NCBI GenBank assembly: GCA_965242785.1
Contig: CBDETA010000003.1
Location: 696,082-760,081 of the forward strand
Length of the DNA stretch: 64,000 bases
Direction of reading: 5' to 3'
DNA from: Maricaulis sp965242785
GTDB taxonomy: Bacteria > Pseudomonadota > Alphaproteobacteria > Caulobacterales > Maricaulaceae
Numbering within the stretch: the stretch's first letter is position 1; each line of letters begins with the position of its first letter. The notes below the pieces were generated by a model, which did not search any database, had not been told where the DNA came from, and was given only the letters and a program-made list of their open reading frames with translations. Of the stretch, positions 49,680 through 58,486 are shown in pieces. A program made the position numbers and the translations under genes.

Positions 49680-50630
49680 ATGACTGACACGCTGTCCCGC
49701 TTCCCCCCGGTTTCCATGTCGCTGCAGGCGACCGACAAGGCACGTTTTGCGCGCGAGCTGGGTCGCAGTTTCCGCGAATACGGTTTTGCCGCGATCTCCG
49801 ATCATGGTCTCGACCAGAACCTGATCAAGCGCGCCTACACGCTGGCTGCGGATTTCTTTGCCCTGCCGGAAGCCACCAAGATGAAATACTTCATCGAGGG
49901 CGGCGGCGGGGCGCGCGGCTATACGCCCTTCGGCAAAGAGATCGCCAAGGACGCCAAGCATGTCGACCTGAAGGAATTCTGGCATGTCGGCCGCGACCTG
50001 CCGGAAGGCCACCGCTATGCCGCCGACATGGCACCGAATGTGGTGCCGGCCGAGATTGCCGGCTGGCAGGACACGGTGCATGGCCTCTATGACGCCTTCG
50101 ACCAGCTGGGTGTAAAAATCCTGCGGGCCATCGCCGTCGATCTGGGGCTGGAAGAGACCTTCTTCGACGATACGGTGAAGGACGGCAACTCGGTGATGCG
50201 CCTGCTGCACTATCCGCCGGTGAAAACGGATACGGGCGGTTCGATCCGCGCCGAGGCTCATGGCGACATCAACACGATCACGCTTCTGCTGGGTGCCGAG
50301 GAACCGGGTCTCCAGGTCAAGACGCGCAGCGGCGAATGGGTCGACATGAACCCGCCGCCGGGCTGTCTGGTCGTCAATATGGGCGACATGCTGGCGCGCT
50401 CGACGAATGACGTCCTGCCCTCGACGCAACACCGGGTGATCAATCCGGTGGGCGCGCGGACCGATCATTCGCGCTATTCCATGCCCTTCTTCCTGCACTA
50501 CCGGCCGGACTACATGATCACCACCCTGCCCGGCTGTTCCGGCCCGGACAATCCGGACAAGTATCCCGAGCCGATGCGGGCGAATGATTTCCTCAACCAG
50601 CGTCTGCGCGAGATCGGCTTGCTGAAATAG
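49680..50630 (+). CDS. Isopenicillin-N-synthase-like 2-oxoglutarate/Fe(II) dioxygenase
   Basis: A 316-residue non-heme iron oxygenase. The N-terminal region (RELGRSFREYGFAAISDHGL) is the DIOX_N domain; iron ligands are His and Asp in AEAHGDINTITLL and the distal His in STQHRVINP, with RYSMPFFLHY giving the R-x-S that binds 2-oxoglutarate or the substrate. Family members hydroxylate or desaturate small molecules. The substrate is unknown and the gene stands alone. Confidence 0.87.
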   Translation: MTDTLSRFPPVSMSLQATDKARFARELGRSFREYGFAAISDHGLDQNLIKRAYTLAADFFALPEATKMKYFIEGGGGARGYTPFGKEIAKDAKHVDLKEFWHVGRDLPEGHRYAADMAPNVVPAEIAGWQDTVHGLYDAFDQLGVKILRAIAVDLGLEETFFDDTVKDGNSVMRLLHYPPVKTDTGGSIRAEAHGDINTITLLLGAEEPGLQVKTRSGEWVDMNPPPGCLVVNMGDMLARSTNDVLPSTQHRVINPVGARTDHSRYSMPFFLHYRPDYMITTLPGCSGPDNPDKYPEPMRANDFLNQRLREIGLLK

Positions 50631-50638
50631 ACGTCCCT

Positions 50639-51295
50639 CTAGGGAGCCTCATCGACATCGGGCAGCGGCGGGCCCAGCATTTCCAGCTCGATGCGGACCT
50701 CGACCGGATCCCCGACGCCGATATTGAAGTCCGGCGACGGCAGCCCGTTGACCAGGCCGAAGTCCGAACGGTTGAATGTCGTCGTCGCGGAGAAACCGAT
50801 CCGCCCCTGCGGATCATAGACCGGCATGCCGGCATAACCGCCATTGTAGGTGACCGCGAGCACGACTTCGCGCTCAACGCCCAGCAGCGAAAGCTGACCT
50901 GTGACGTCTGCCGTATTGGCGCCGGTCTGGTTCACCCCCGTCGAGGTGAAGGTGATGTGGGGATGCGTCCCGGCATCCAGCCAGTCCGGACCGGTGATTG
51001 TGGCATCAAAGTCGACATCGTCACGCGGATAGCCGGTGCGAAGGGACGTCACATCGATCTGCGCTGAGATCGACATGGCTTCCGGATTGGCCGGGTCGAA
51101 GTCCAGTTCGGCCTCGAAGCGGGTGAAGCGGACGAGATAGTCCGACAGGCCCAGATGGTCGACAAAGGCCAGAAGATTGGCATGCGTCGGATCAACCCGG
51201 TAGACCCCGGCCGGCGGGTCCCCGAAATCCTGGGAGACGGCTCCGGCGGGACAGGCCAGCACAGTACAGCCGGCGATGAGGGCCAATGTGCGCAT
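50639..51295 (-). CDS. YceI-family periplasmic protein
   Basis: A 218-residue secreted protein with a signal peptide (MRTLALIAGCTVLACPAGA). The YceI lipocalin-like domain begins YRVDPTHANLLAFVDHLGLS, with FTRFEAELDFDPANPEAMSI, HPHITFTSTGVNQTGANTAD and a C-terminal GFSATTTFNRSDFGLVNGLP. The family binds isoprenoid-type lipids in its barrel. It overlaps the SRPBCC gene by one base, forming an ArsR-SRPBCC-YceI operon. Confidence 0.9.
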   Translation of the reverse strand: MRTLALIAGCTVLACPAGAVSQDFGDPPAGVYRVDPTHANLLAFVDHLGLSDYLVRFTRFEAELDFDPANPEAMSISAQIDVTSLRTGYPRDDVDFDATITGPDWLDAGTHPHITFTSTGVNQTGANTADVTGQLSLLGVEREVVLAVTYNGGYAGMPVYDPQGRIGFSATTTFNRSDFGLVNGLPSPDFNIGVGDPVEVRIELEMLGPPLPDVDEAP

Positions 51296-51780
51296 CAGCC
51301 GTCTCCCATCGTGCGGGCATAAGTCGCCAGCTGTTCCGCAACTGTGCCCCAACCGTCATGGAAGCCCATGTCCTCGTGCCGGCGACGCGCCTCAGCATCA
51401 GCATGCAGCACCCAGGCGCGGTATAGCGTCCCGCCGCTGGCGGACGGGGCAAATCCCAAATCGGCCGTCATGAAGGCGGTGTCCCGCGGACGGAACTCCG
51501 GGCCCAGTCCATCGGTCCACACCAGTCGCCTGTGTGGCTCCACGATCAGGAAACAGCCCGGCTCACCCTTCTGGTCCTGGCCCTCCGGGGACCGCATCAC
51601 CGTGTGAAAGATGCCACCGGGCCGCGGGTCGATCTCGACATGCGAGACGCTCCAGGGCTTGGGCACGAACCAGTGCTTGAGGTGCTCCGGCTCGGTCCAG
51701 CAGCGCCAGACCCGTTCCACCGGCGCATCCAGTTCCCGCTCCAGGATCAGGTCGAGCTCGGGGTTGAAACGACTATTCAT
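51295..51780 (-). CDS. SRPBCC (AHSA1-type) protein
   Basis: A 161-residue START-like fold protein: LILERELDAPVERVWRCWTE at the N-terminus, WSVSHVEIDPRPGGIFHTVM and a C-terminal FHDGWGTVAEQLATYART. AHSA1-type proteins of this kind are usually paired with an ArsR regulator, as here; ligands are mostly unknown. ATG 51780 lies inside the end of the arsR gene; a GTG one codon earlier is possible. Confidence 0.87.
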   Translation of the reverse strand: MNSRFNPELDLILERELDAPVERVWRCWTEPEHLKHWFVPKPWSVSHVEIDPRPGGIFHTVMRSPEGQDQKGEPGCFLIVEPHRRLVWTDGLGPEFRPRDTAFMTADLGFAPSASGGTLYRAWVLHADAEARRRHEDMGFHDGWGTVAEQLATYARTMGDG

Positions 51781-52120
51781 CACGCATGTCCTGCTGTTTG
51801 AGGGTATCGAGATAGGTTTCCAGCCGGTCCAGCCGACCCTCCCAGAGCCGCCGCTGGGCGGACAACCAATCGCTGGCCTGCGCCAGACGCGCTGTTTGCA
51901 GCCGGCATGTCCTTACCCGGCCCTGCTTGTGCGAGCGTATGAGGCCACCGCTTTCCAAGGCTTTGAGGTGTTGCATGAAGGATGGCAGGGCCATGTCGAA
52001 GGGGGCGGCCAATTCCTTGACCGAAGCCGGCCCTTCGATGAGCCGGGCAATCACCGCACGCCGTGTCGGATCGGCGAGCGCGTGGAAGGTCTGGTCGAGA
52101 TGGGCATCTAAGTTAGGCAT
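51773..52120 (-). CDS. ArsR-family transcriptional regulator
   Basis: A 115-residue winged-helix protein: TFHALADPTRRAVIARLIEG, PASVKELAAPFDMALPSFMQ and HLKALESGGLIRSHKQGRVR are the ArsR DNA-binding core. No C-V-C metal site is seen, so it is of the type paired with SRPBCC proteins. It leads the ArsR-SRPBCC-YceI operon. A 20-bp perfect palindrome covers its own start codon, which predicts autorepression. Confidence 0.9.
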   Translation of the reverse strand: MPNLDAHLDQTFHALADPTRRAVIARLIEGPASVKELAAPFDMALPSFMQHLKALESGGLIRSHKQGRVRTCRLQTARLAQASDWLSAQRRLWEGRLDRLETYLDTLKQQDMRDE

Positions 52121-52130
52121 ATGCCTAACT
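52111..52130. promoter_or_regulatory. Palindromic ArsR operator over the start codon
   Basis: AGTTAGGCATATGCCTAACT is a perfect 20-bp palindrome containing the arsR start codon (52120-52118). A related TTAGGC half-site lies in CTTAG-N8-CTAAG at 52163-52180, near where the promoter should be. Confidence 0.6.
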
Positions 52131-52190
52131 ATTTGCGCGCCCGCTCACTCGTCAAGCAAAAACTTAGGCGATTCACTAAGCAAGATCCGG

Positions 52191-52231
52191 AAAAGAAAAA
52201 GCGGGACGCGGTCCCCATGTCCGCATCCCGC
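52191..52231 (-). terminator. Strong intrinsic terminator (minus strand)
   Basis: On the minus strand an 11-bp stem with one mismatch (52231-52221 with 52211-52201), a 9-base loop and then TTTTTCTTTT. It must end a minus-strand transcript from within 52232-52617, where the only candidate gene is the 46-codon frame at 52327-52467. Confidence 0.8.
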
Positions 52232-52326
52232 AGGATCTGCTGCGTCATGCCCGGATCGGCTGTGCGTCCGTCCGCGCTGTGACACAGGAAATATCCTTGG
52301 GTTGTATTACCCGAATCCTAACGAAT

Positions 52327-52467
52327 TCAATCCATGAACGTCTTGTAATCTTTGGGCATCGATACAGCCAGGGGTGTGCCGCAGGCGCGATATTGGCATT
52401 CTCGATGCTTGCCATAGGTGCAATTGATTTTCTCTGCCGCCGCCACCGGTCTAGCGTGCAGGGACAT
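52327..52467 (-). CDS. Possible small cysteine-containing protein, 46 aa
   Basis: A 46-codon frame whose C-terminal half reads INCTYGKHRECQYRACGTPL then AVSMPKDYKTFMD, with three cysteines spaced like a small metal or disulfide site. The frame stays open upstream to 52560. No good ribosome site is seen at any of the in-frame starts. Support comes from the strong terminator about 95 bp downstream on the same strand and the protein-like composition of the tail. Confidence 0.35.
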   Translation of the reverse strand: MSLHARPVAAAEKINCTYGKHRECQYRACGTPLAVSMPKDYKTFMD

Positions 52468-52566
52468 CCGGATCATGCCGCAGGCCCGAATACGGGCACG
52501 AAGCAGGGTCCGCACATGGCCTTGCGGTCGGCCCCGGGATGACCGGACCGCCATCCGCAAGCCTCA

Positions 52567-52603
52567 AGGACGCGGGGGACTCTCCATCTCCGCGTCCTCT
52601 TTT
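52567..52603 (+). terminator. Intrinsic terminator on the plus strand
   Basis: GGACGCGG (52567-52574) pairs with CCGCGTCC (52589-52596), followed by TCTTTTT. It points to a plus-strand transcript within 52131-52566, where no convincing plus-strand gene is seen, so a small RNA is possible. Confidence 0.6.
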
Positions 52604-52617
52604 TGTCAGCCTGGCTA

Positions 52618-53988
52618 TCAACTGGTTTCTTCGATCAGCGCCTTGACCGATTTGGCCGGCAGGTCCTTGAGATGGACATCGACCTGCGGATACGGGAATT
52701 CCACACCGTTTTCGTGGAAGCTCTCCCAGATCGCCATCAACACATCCGAGCGCACATTGGACAGGCCGTTCTGCGGATCGGTGATCCAGAAACGCAGATC
52801 GAAATCCACCGAGCTGGCGCCATAGGACATCAGGTTGCAGACCGGTTCCTTGTCGGAGACGACGCGGTCGACCGTCTTGGCCGCTTCGATGGCCAATTGC
52901 TGGACGCGCTTCAGGTCCCGCGTCTCATAGGCCACGCCGAAGGGTGCGTGCATGCGCACTACCCGATCGGACTTGGACCAGTTGATCACACCATTGGCGA
53001 TGAAATGCTCGTTCGGGATCAGGTGTTCAGTGCCGTCGCGCGTGCGCATGGATACATAGCGGGACTGCATGCCGGTGACCCAGCCGAAGGTCCCGTCGAC
53101 CTCCAGCGCGTCACCCGGCTTGATCGACTTGTCGGCCAGCAGGGTGAAGCCGGCGGCGAAGTTCGAGACGGTCTTCTGCAGACCCAGGCCGACACCGATA
53201 CCCACGGCACCGGAGAAGATCGCCAGCGTGGCCAGGTTGAACCCGGTCAGCTGCAGGGCGATCAGCAGCGCCACGATCGGCAGGACAAAACCCATCACCT
53301 TGGCGATCAGGGCCCGCAGGGCGGGCGAGATCTCGTCGGCACGTTCCAGCTGGGCATTGAGCGCCCGGCCGGCGAAGGAGGCGGCCCAGAACAGCACGCC
53401 GAAATAGATCAGCGTGCGCAGGATATCGAACAGCGACAGATCAACCGGCTGACCGTCCTCGGTTTCGCCGAGCGGAATGGCCAGCGCCTGCAGCTGCATG
53501 ACGACATCGTCCAGCAGGCCGAACACATCCAGCGCGGCCACCGGCCAGGCAATGTAGAAGGCCAGTTTCGACCAGAAACGCGAGCGGATGATCAGGGTCA
53601 CGGCCCGGATCACCAGCCAGGCCGTCATCAAACTCATCGCGGCATCGATCAGATGGACCGCCCGGTCCAGCGAGCCCAGCACGATCCGCTCGACCGCCAG
53701 AACCGCCAAAAGGGCAAGCGGCGTCGCCAGGGCAATGGCGGCGGTCAGGAGCCGGCGGGCCAGCCCGGTGCGGATGCGGTCACGCGTGAGGGGCTCGACA
53801 ATATCCCGCAGCCGCGGACCGAAAATGAAGGCCGGGATCAGCGCCACCAGCACCAGGCCCAGCTGCAGCGCGACATTCACATCCGTCGCGGTTGCCCACG
53901 CCCAGTCGATTACAGCCTGCGCGCGTTCCTGCAGGACGTCGGTCGGCAGGAGTTCGTCCAGTGCACTGTCATCCTGGGGTGTGCGCAT
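52618..53988 (-). CDS. MscS-family mechanosensitive ion channel
   Basis: A 456-residue channel. Four or five helices precede the pore helix and the MscS signature: IFSGAVGIGVGLGLQKTVSN, FAAGFTLLADKSIKPGDALE, then VTGMQSRYVSMRTRDGTEHL and IPNEHFIANGVINWS. The C-terminal domain continues to FPYPQVDVHLKDLP. It opens under membrane tension to release solutes in hypo-osmotic shock. It is a single-gene unit. Confidence 0.93.
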   Translation of the reverse strand: MRTPQDDSALDELLPTDVLQERAQAVIDWAWATATDVNVALQLGLVLVALIPAFIFGPRLRDIVEPLTRDRIRTGLARRLLTAAIALATPLALLAVLAVERIVLGSLDRAVHLIDAAMSLMTAWLVIRAVTLIIRSRFWSKLAFYIAWPVAALDVFGLLDDVVMQLQALAIPLGETEDGQPVDLSLFDILRTLIYFGVLFWAASFAGRALNAQLERADEISPALRALIAKVMGFVLPIVALLIALQLTGFNLATLAIFSGAVGIGVGLGLQKTVSNFAAGFTLLADKSIKPGDALEVDGTFGWVTGMQSRYVSMRTRDGTEHLIPNEHFIANGVINWSKSDRVVRMHAPFGVAYETRDLKRVQQLAIEAAKTVDRVVSDKEPVCNLMSYGASSVDFDLRFWITDPQNGLSNVRSDVLMAIWESFHENGVEFPYPQVDVHLKDLPAKSVKALIEETS

Positions 53989-54163
53989 ATCCGCTCCGGT
54001 AGTTTCAGGCTTTTGAGAGGGTTAGCACGAGCGGGATACCCAGCGCTAGGGAGATGGGACGGCATGCCGACGCAGTACCGGCAGGCCCCAACGCGATCTC
54101 ACCGGCGTTCCGCCTGCCCGCGGTGCGAGACCTGACCGCCCGGCAGCGCTATAGCTCCTGACC

Positions 54164-55339
54164 ATGATCCCGCTGTTCACCGACATGCGCTATGGCCAGG
54201 TAAGGGCCCTCATCGCCGCGATTTCCTGCGCGGCCGTGTGCGGGACCGTGTTCGGCCTGTCCATGCCGTTGATCTCGCTGCGGCTGGAACACATGACGGG
54301 TTCGGGCCTCGTGGTCGGCCTCAATGGCGCGGCTGCCGCGATCTCCACCCTGGTGATGGCCCCGGTCGTGCCGCGCATCATGACCCTGGCACCGCCGCGC
54401 TGGATCCTGTCGGGCTCGCTGGTGGCGGCCGCGGTCCTGTTCGTGCTGTTTCCGTTGTTGGAGAATGTCACGGCCTGGTTCGTGCTGCGCTTTGTCGTCG
54501 GCTGTTTCATGACCGTGGTGTTCGTGATCTCGGAAAGCTGGATCAACCAGGTGGTCACGCCGGAAAGGCGGGCCTTCATGCTGGGGATTTACGGCACGGC
54601 GCTGGCGGGCGGATTCGGTGTTGGCGGGCTGCTGTTCGCGGCGCTCGATCCGATGGCAGATGCGGGCTTCTTCGTCGGCGCCGGCATCTTCCTTCTGGGC
54701 ATTCTTCCCATCGGCCTGCTGAGCGGACCGGAAGCGGTGGCACCGGACGACGAACATGCCGCCATCGGCGCGATGCTGGCCGCGGCCCGCACGGCCCCGG
54801 CCGCGATCCTGGCTGGACTGGCGTTCGGTGCGCTGGAGACCCTCGCCTTCTCGCTGCTGCCGGTCTATGGCGACCGCATCGAGCTGACGCACGCGATGAT
54901 TGGCGGCATGATGGTGGCCGCGGCGCTGGGCGCCCTCACCTTCCAGATTCCGCTGGGCTGGATTGCTGACCGCACCGATCGCCGGGCGACCCTGTTCTGG
55001 ATCGCGGCGATCACCGTACTGGCCCCGATCGGCGTGGGCCTGGCGGGTGCCGACCCGGTCTTTCTGCTGCCGCTGGTCTTCCTGCAGGCCGGCATGGCCA
55101 GCGGGATGTATTCCGTGGGTCTTTCCCTCTTGGGCGAACGCTTTACCGGCGGTGCCATTGCACCGGCCAATGCGGCCTTCATTTTCGCTTATGGCCTGGG
55201 CAGTTTTGCAGGGCCGCCAATCGCCGGCGCGGCGATGGACAGCCTGGGTCCCTGGGGGCTTCTGGTGACCCTTGCGGCGATCTCCGCTTCCTATGTCATC
55301 ATCGTCGGCGCAAGAAGCCTGCTACGGCAGGACAGCTGA
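54164..55339 (+). CDS. MFS transporter (YcaD-like)
   Basis: A 391-residue protein with 12 predicted helices. SWINQVVTPERRAFMLGIYG, in the region after helix 4, and the loop WIADRTDRRATLFW before helix 8 are typical of the small YcaD-type MFS subgroup. No substrate can be assigned. It lies upstream of rpmG, the order also seen next to Caulobacter divK-pleD-rpmG. Confidence 0.87.
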   Translation: MIPLFTDMRYGQVRALIAAISCAAVCGTVFGLSMPLISLRLEHMTGSGLVVGLNGAAAAISTLVMAPVVPRIMTLAPPRWILSGSLVAAAVLFVLFPLLENVTAWFVLRFVVGCFMTVVFVISESWINQVVTPERRAFMLGIYGTALAGGFGVGGLLFAALDPMADAGFFVGAGIFLLGILPIGLLSGPEAVAPDDEHAAIGAMLAAARTAPAAILAGLAFGALETLAFSLLPVYGDRIELTHAMIGGMMVAAALGALTFQIPLGWIADRTDRRATLFWIAAITVLAPIGVGLAGADPVFLLPLVFLQAGMASGMYSVGLSLLGERFTGGAIAPANAAFIFAYGLGSFAGPPIAGAAMDSLGPWGLLVTLAAISASYVIIVGARSLLRQDS

Positions 55340-55439
55340 CCGCTCACAGCAGTTGACTTCACCCCGCGCATGCGTATGTTCGCGCGCTCCCGCGACGGCA
55401 TAGGGCCGTGGCGCGCGCGAAGTTTGCAGGACCAGAGCC

Positions 55440-55607
55440 ATGGCGAAGCCGACTACCATCAAAATCCGCCTGAACTCGACGGCTGGTACGGGTTACTTCT
55501 ACGTGACCAAGAAGAATGCGCGTACGATGACCGAGAAGCTCGTGCTGAAGAAGTACGATCCTGTCGCGCGCAAGCACGTCGAATTCAAGGAAGGCAAGAT
55601 CAAGTAA
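55440..55607 (+). CDS. rpmG: 50S ribosomal protein L33
   Basis: A 55-codon gene. The sequence MAKPTTIKIRLNSTAGTGYF, then YVTKKNARTMTEKLVLKKYD and PVARKHVEFKEGKIK, is a complete L33 of the alphaproteobacterial type without the zinc cysteines. L33 sits near the E site of the large ribosomal subunit. A GC hairpin follows six bases after the stop. Confidence 0.97.
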   Translation: MAKPTTIKIRLNSTAGTGYFYVTKKNARTMTEKLVLKKYDPVARKHVEFKEGKIK

Positions 55608-55612
55608 GTGCC

Positions 55613-55631
55613 GGGCGCCACTCTGGCGCCC
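55613..55631 (+). terminator. Hairpin after rpmG
   Basis: GGGCGCCA (55613-55620) pairs with TGGCGCCC (55624-55631) around a 3-base loop. TTGTTTTT follows only after 12 bases, where CTGAAAA and TTTTCAG can form a second stem. Likely a terminator region shared with the convergent pleD gene. Confidence 0.5.
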
Positions 55632-55663
55632 CACTGAAAATCTTGTTTTTCAGAGACTACAGG

Positions 55664-57028
<1,365 letters not shown>

Positions 57029-57039
57029 CCTGTATCCTC

Positions 57040-57405
57040 CTAATCGAGGAACTGGCGGACGGTCTCGATGAAAGTCGTCACGGTGATCGGCTTGGAAAGA
57101 TAGGCTTCACAGCCACCCTCCCGTATACGCTCCTCGTCCCCTTTCATCGCAAACGCGGTGACAGCGACAACGGGAATGGCCGACAGTGATTCATCGTCCT
57201 TGAGCCATTTGGTGACTTCGAGCCCGGAGACTTCCGGAAGCTGGATGTCCATGAGAATCAGATCGGGGGTGTGCTCGCGCGCCAGCTCGAGCGCCTTGAA
57301 ACCGTCCTTGGTCTGCAACGTCTCATAGCCATGCGCTTCCAACAGGTCGTTGAACAGCTTCATGTTGAGCTCGTTATCTTCGACAATCAGGACCTTTTTC
57401 GGCAT
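57040..57405 (-). CDS. divK: Cell-fate response regulator DivK
   Basis: A 121-residue single-domain receiver nearly identical in pattern to Caulobacter DivK: KKVLIVEDNELNMKLFNDLL, PDLILMDIQLPEVSGLEVTK (phospho-acceptor Asp), IPVVAVTAFAMKGDEERIRE and GGCEAYLSKPITV. DivK controls the CtrA pathway through the kinases DivJ, PleC and DivL. The start at MPKKV fits the known DivK N-terminus; an ATG four codons earlier is possible. It is the first gene of a divK-pleD operon. Confidence 0.96.
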   Translation of the reverse strand: MPKKVLIVEDNELNMKLFNDLLEAHGYETLQTKDGFKALELAREHTPDLILMDIQLPEVSGLEVTKWLKDDESLSAIPVVAVTAFAMKGDEERIREGGCEAYLSKPITVTTFIETVRQFLD

Positions 57406-57535
57406 GACCTGCAGCATGTCGGCGACGCGCTTCCCGTTTGATGCACGCTTTTATCGTGCGTGTTTAACCCCGCTCGCATCAAACCCGATCTTCCTTAACC
57501 AACCATGAGTCAACGGGGTGTTTTCCAACTTTCCA

Positions 57536-57550
57536 GAACAAGATAAGAAC
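57536..57550. promoter_or_regulatory. LexA (SOS) box before the ROK kinase-dinB operon
   Basis: GAAC-AAGATAA-GAAC is an exact match to the alphaproteobacterial LexA box (GTTC-N7-GTTC on the other strand), 43 bp before the ROK kinase start. dinB is coupled to that gene, so both should be DNA-damage induced. Confidence 0.75.
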
Positions 57551-57592
57551 AAAAATGCCAGTTGGAAAAGATCAGGCAAAAAGGGGGAGGCG

Positions 57593-58486
57593 ATGCTGAG
57601 GATCGGAATCGATCTGGGCGGAACCAAGACGGAAGCCGCGGTGATGAATGAGGCCGGACGCCTGCAGGCGCGGGAGCGCTTTGCCACACCGGGTGGGTAT
57701 GAACCGGCGCTGGATGCGATCACCGGCATGGTGCACGATCTGGAGGCGCAGCACGGGCCGGCCCGGGTCGGGCTTTGCCATCCCGGCTCGATCAGTCCGG
57801 CGACGGGGTCGATGCGCAATGCCAACTCGCTCTGGCTGAACGGTCAGCCCTTCAAGACGGATCTTGAAGCCCGGCTGGATCGCGAAGTCCGCATGGCCAA
57901 TGACGCCGACTGTTTTGCCCTGTCCGAGGCGCGCGATGGTGCCGGGGCCGGCGAAGCGATCGTGTTCGGCGTGATTCTGGGCACCGGCGTGGGCGGCGGT
58001 ATCGTGATCAATGGCTCTCTCTTGAGCGGTGCCCAGCACATTGCCGGGGAATGGGGCCATAACCCCCTGCCCTGGCCCACGGCGGAGGAGACGCCCGGCG
58101 AGGCCTGCTGGTGCGGCCAATCGGGCTGTATCGAGACCTGGCTGTCGGGGCCCGGACTGGCGGCACAGCATGCGGCCCGCCATGGCGGAGCCCGCGAACC
58201 ACGCGACATCCTGCAGGGCCAGGATGGTGCCGCCCGCGAAAGCCAGACGCTTTATGTTGACCGGCTGGCCCGCGGACTGGCGACCATCTGCAATGTCATC
58301 GACCCGCAGGTCATCGTCCTGGGCGGCGGCCTCTCCAACACGGCGGATTTGCCGGCACGGGTGGAGGCAAAGCTGAAGCAATACGTGTTCTCCGACGTGG
58401 TGAAGACCCGGATCAGACGCCACATGCATGGCGACAGCTCGGGCGTGCGCGGGGCAGCCTGGCTGTGGCCGGCGGAGGATGAATGA
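57593..58486 (+). CDS. ROK-family sugar kinase (fructokinase/Mak-like)
   Basis: A 297-residue kinase. LRIGIDLGGTKTEAAVMNEA is the ATP phosphate loop, GICHPG-like VGLCHPGSISPATGS, NDADCFALSEA with the catalytic Asp, VILGTGVGGGIVINGSLLSG and EWGHNPLP follow. The zinc motif CWCGQSGCIETWLSGPGL is complete. Mak-type ROK kinases phosphorylate fructose or related hexoses. GGGGGAGG precedes the start. It overlaps dinB by 4 nt and lies behind a LexA box, an unexpected SOS setting for a sugar kinase. Confidence 0.88.
   Translation: MLRIGIDLGGTKTEAAVMNEAGRLQARERFATPGGYEPALDAITGMVHDLEAQHGPARVGLCHPGSISPATGSMRNANSLWLNGQPFKTDLEARLDREVRMANDADCFALSEARDGAGAGEAIVFGVILGTGVGGGIVINGSLLSGAQHIAGEWGHNPLPWPTAEETPGEACWCGQSGCIETWLSGPGLAAQHAARHGGAREPRDILQGQDGAARESQTLYVDRLARGLATICNVIDPQVIVLGGGLSNTADLPARVEAKLKQYVFSDVVKTRIRRHMHGDSSGVRGAAWLWPAEDE

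Noticed and set aside
52279..52542. 87-codon plus-strand frame in the arsR-mscS gap
   Set aside because: No ribosome site, protein-like only in part, and antisense to another weak frame; the plus terminator is better explained by an unidentified transcript.
57490..57515. Possible CtrA site upstream of divK (TTAA-N7-TGAG)
   Set aside because: Only 6 of 8 bases match, and TTAA half-sites are frequent in AT-richer gaps.
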